From the NCBI RefSeq assembly GCF_017874715.1, contig NZ_JAGGLR010000004.1:248001-312000 (forward strand): a stretch of 64,000 nucleotides of DNA, in the 5' to 3' direction. The notes under the pieces were generated by a model that was not told the DNA's origin, searched no databases, and saw only the letters and a program-made list of their open reading frames with translations. The first letter of the stretch is position 1. Each line of letters begins with the position of its first letter. This stretch comes from Streptomyces iranensis (GTDB lineage: Bacteria; Actinomycetota; Actinomycetes; Streptomycetales; Streptomycetaceae). Made by a program: the position numbers and the translations under genes. Shown here in pieces: positions 63,501 to 64,000 of this stretch.

Positions 63501-64000
63501 CCGCGCGGAGGTCTGCTCGCCGTCACCGATCCGCTGGGCGCGACGACCCGGGTGCGCTGCGACGGAGCCGGGCTCCCGGTCGAGATCACCGACCCGCTGG
63601 GCGCCACGACCTGCTACCGGCGGGACGCGTTCGGCCGCGTCGTGGCCGAGACCGACCCGCTGGGCGCGGTGACCCGCTACGACTGGAACCCGGAGGGCAA
63701 ACTCCTGCGCCGCACCGGCCCGGATGGGTCGGCGGAGTCCTGGACGTACGACGGCGAGGGCAACCGCACCACCCACACCGACCCCGTCGGCGGCACGACC
63801 GTCTTCGAATACACCCACTTCGACCTGCTGGCCGCCCGCACGGGCCCGGATGGCGTCCGGTACGAGTTCGAGCATGACGCGGCGCTGCGGCTGGCGAAGG
63901 TCACCAATCCACAGGGGCTGACCTGGAGTTACGCGTACGACCTGGCGGGCCGCCTGGTGACGGAGACGGACTTCGACGACCGCGAAGTGCGCTACGCATA
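60597..64000 (+). CDS. PrsW-type membrane protease fused to DUF6531/RHS repeats (probable polymorphic toxin; 3' end beyond window)
   Basis: At least 1134 codons without a stop. Residues about 1-290 are membrane helices with all PrsW-type intramembrane protease motifs: EELIK (81-85), FGLLEN (118-123) and H185 in HIFASALGG. A cytosolic linker and more helices follow (about 380-540). Residues about 590-680 are DUF6531 (DPVDLATGRMFLPQTDVELP, LVFSRRV). From about 720 onward come RHS/YD repeats (TYDASGTPLEILHSGG, FVYDRAGRVTSWID, TDPLGRTTGLRYDEHGHLTA) to the edge. The toxin tip expected after the RHS core is not in view. GTG start at 60597 with GAGGGGG upstream. A degraded relative lies at 58629-58995. 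Confidence 0.85.
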   Translation, partial: MAFWMAATSLWAVLQLLLLSWPVRTVRWPTVLLAFGVGAYGCGVLSMVLELVVARQLATTRGTSLSAVMDEVSWTTAPVVEELIKIAPLLVAGWALRERMQWGLADFVVLGGAAGAGFGLLENLLMYAESAGKAVPSDEGGWLIAKGLIDHPYVPGLGQIVGSWFPAPTGTVEVVEGAVLPYDVHIFASALGGLAVGLLWCGARAVTRVAALVPLAGAVAIHWVTNYAAVFQGDDTAMEWRERLAGEWGLWIILGCLATAWIWDLRRSRLGRRRAPDVALAAERQGRTAPEALSGYALLRLPATWIIALGYARQRRALLYATAHPRTRAEKLEPLRASVVEQTRRMDASHSQEAWRGVTLRQLWHRAREQRPRWPRQEKVLLVLSLLLAVPSLLYLAVGSFPATKDLQEYFAGGTGLRVLVGVGLAGLALTLWRLISAVRGYRRAGASPLGEAVALVQFRIAVCAGSLVVGVLLLSRWSAIADGEAPLAGYRILGTDRFLLEKLLETGLPLLLTLAMFAMPYALPLELAMGGGLAETLLMGLAPRALAPIASRVGARLAAREATQWARGALRSRGRGFFSRTWDRVRHGRTDPVDLATGRMFLPQTDVELPGVLPLVFSRRVDSGYRAGGWFGPTWASTADQRLESDEQGVIFFTEDGLLLAYPHPVPGGAAVLPAEGPRWPLARTADGVTYTLTDPDAGLVRTFTAHGGEALALLREITDRNGNRVTFTYDASGTPLEILHSGGYRLRLTSEHERITGLWVGDVRVMGYGYTDGHLTEVTGSSGLPLRFVYDRAGRVTSWIDTNNRWYSYAYDERDRVVAEGGEGGHYTLRIGYDGVDPDFPGLKVTTLTSPDDAVTRYLIDEAHQVVGEIDASGAVSRTAYDQAGRTVAETDPLGRTTGLRYDEHGHLTAVIRPDGSEISAAPDAQGNPVRITDPGGAVWQQTFDAAGNRTTLTDPLAATTHYLYDPRGGLLAVTDPLGATTRVRCDGAGLPVEITDPLGATTCYRRDAFGRVVAETDPLGAVTRYDWNPEGKLLRRTGPDGSAESWTYDGEGNRTTHTDPVGGTTVFEYTHFDLLAARTGPDGVRYEFEHDAALRLAKVTNPQGLTWSYAYDLAGRLVTETDFDDREVRYA

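Noticed and set aside
61193..63877. 894-codon frame inside the PrsW-RHS gene
   Set aside because: Low-complexity Arg/Gly/Ala translation in another frame; the true frame shows clear PrsW and RHS motifs.

Overview
The window is high-GC actinobacterial DNA, almost certainly Streptomyces. The signs are strong G/C at third codon positions, frequent GTG starts, mycothiol metabolism (Mca), an F420-type oxidoreductase, SseB-like proteins, SARP regulators with rare TTA codons and a type II polyketide synthase. About half is conserved chromosomal backbone. The other half is a roughly 31 kb inserted gene cluster.

Backbone, left part (1-23347). On the minus strand are mnmA, a luciferase-like oxidoreductase, a PQQ-propeller lipoprotein and a cysteine desulfurase that can supply sulfur to MnmA. 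A Tat-exported amidase and an alpha/beta hydrolase lie on the plus strand. Then come an ArsR/SRPBCC pair, a TRIC-like channel, a complete oligopeptide ABC transporter in the order C-A-B-D-F (9011-15272), two SseB-family genes and an AAA ATPase. A tandem glycine riboswitch (18491-18702) precedes gcvT-gcvH-glyA-sdaA. That operon interconverts glycine and serine and deaminates serine.

Island (23282-54729). A perfect 64-bp direct repeat of the 3' end of sdaA occurs at 23282-23345 and again at 54666-54729. Between the copies is a complete-looking aromatic (type II) polyketide cluster with no integrase. It holds KS-alpha, KS-beta, two carrier proteins (one fused to an O-methyltransferase), three cyclase-type proteins (SRPBCC, TcmI, cupin), four small ABM monooxygenases, a PgaE-type FAD hydroxylase, a flavin halogenase, two O-methyltransferases, an SDR, a quinone-oxidoreductase-like enzyme, a membrane O-acyltransferase and a free-standing adenylation enzyme. 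Supply and maturation genes are a broken acetyl-CoA carboxyltransferase gene, a biotin carrier protein, a biotin carboxylase, a thioesterase and a phosphopantetheinyl transferase. Regulation and export are covered by a TetR, a small SARP, an AfsR-like SARP, an MFS pump and a cation/H+ antiporter. A recurring palindrome, CTAGC-N3-GCTAG, lies upstream of the pump, the TetR and both SARPs. The gene set suggests a halogenated, methylated polycyclic aromatic (pentangular/tetracenomycin-like) product; this is inference. Degraded TetR and transposase fragments lie near the two edges.

Backbone, right part (54730-64000). The native sdaA terminator and an ECF41-like promoter overlap ahead of an AhpD-like gene and an ECF41 sigma factor. 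These are followed by mycothiol conjugate amidase, a TetR, a Uma2 nuclease, the remains of a PrsW/HEAT locus, a MarR/membrane-protein pair, and the start of a large PrsW-protease/RHS-repeat fusion (probable polymorphic toxin) that runs off the end.
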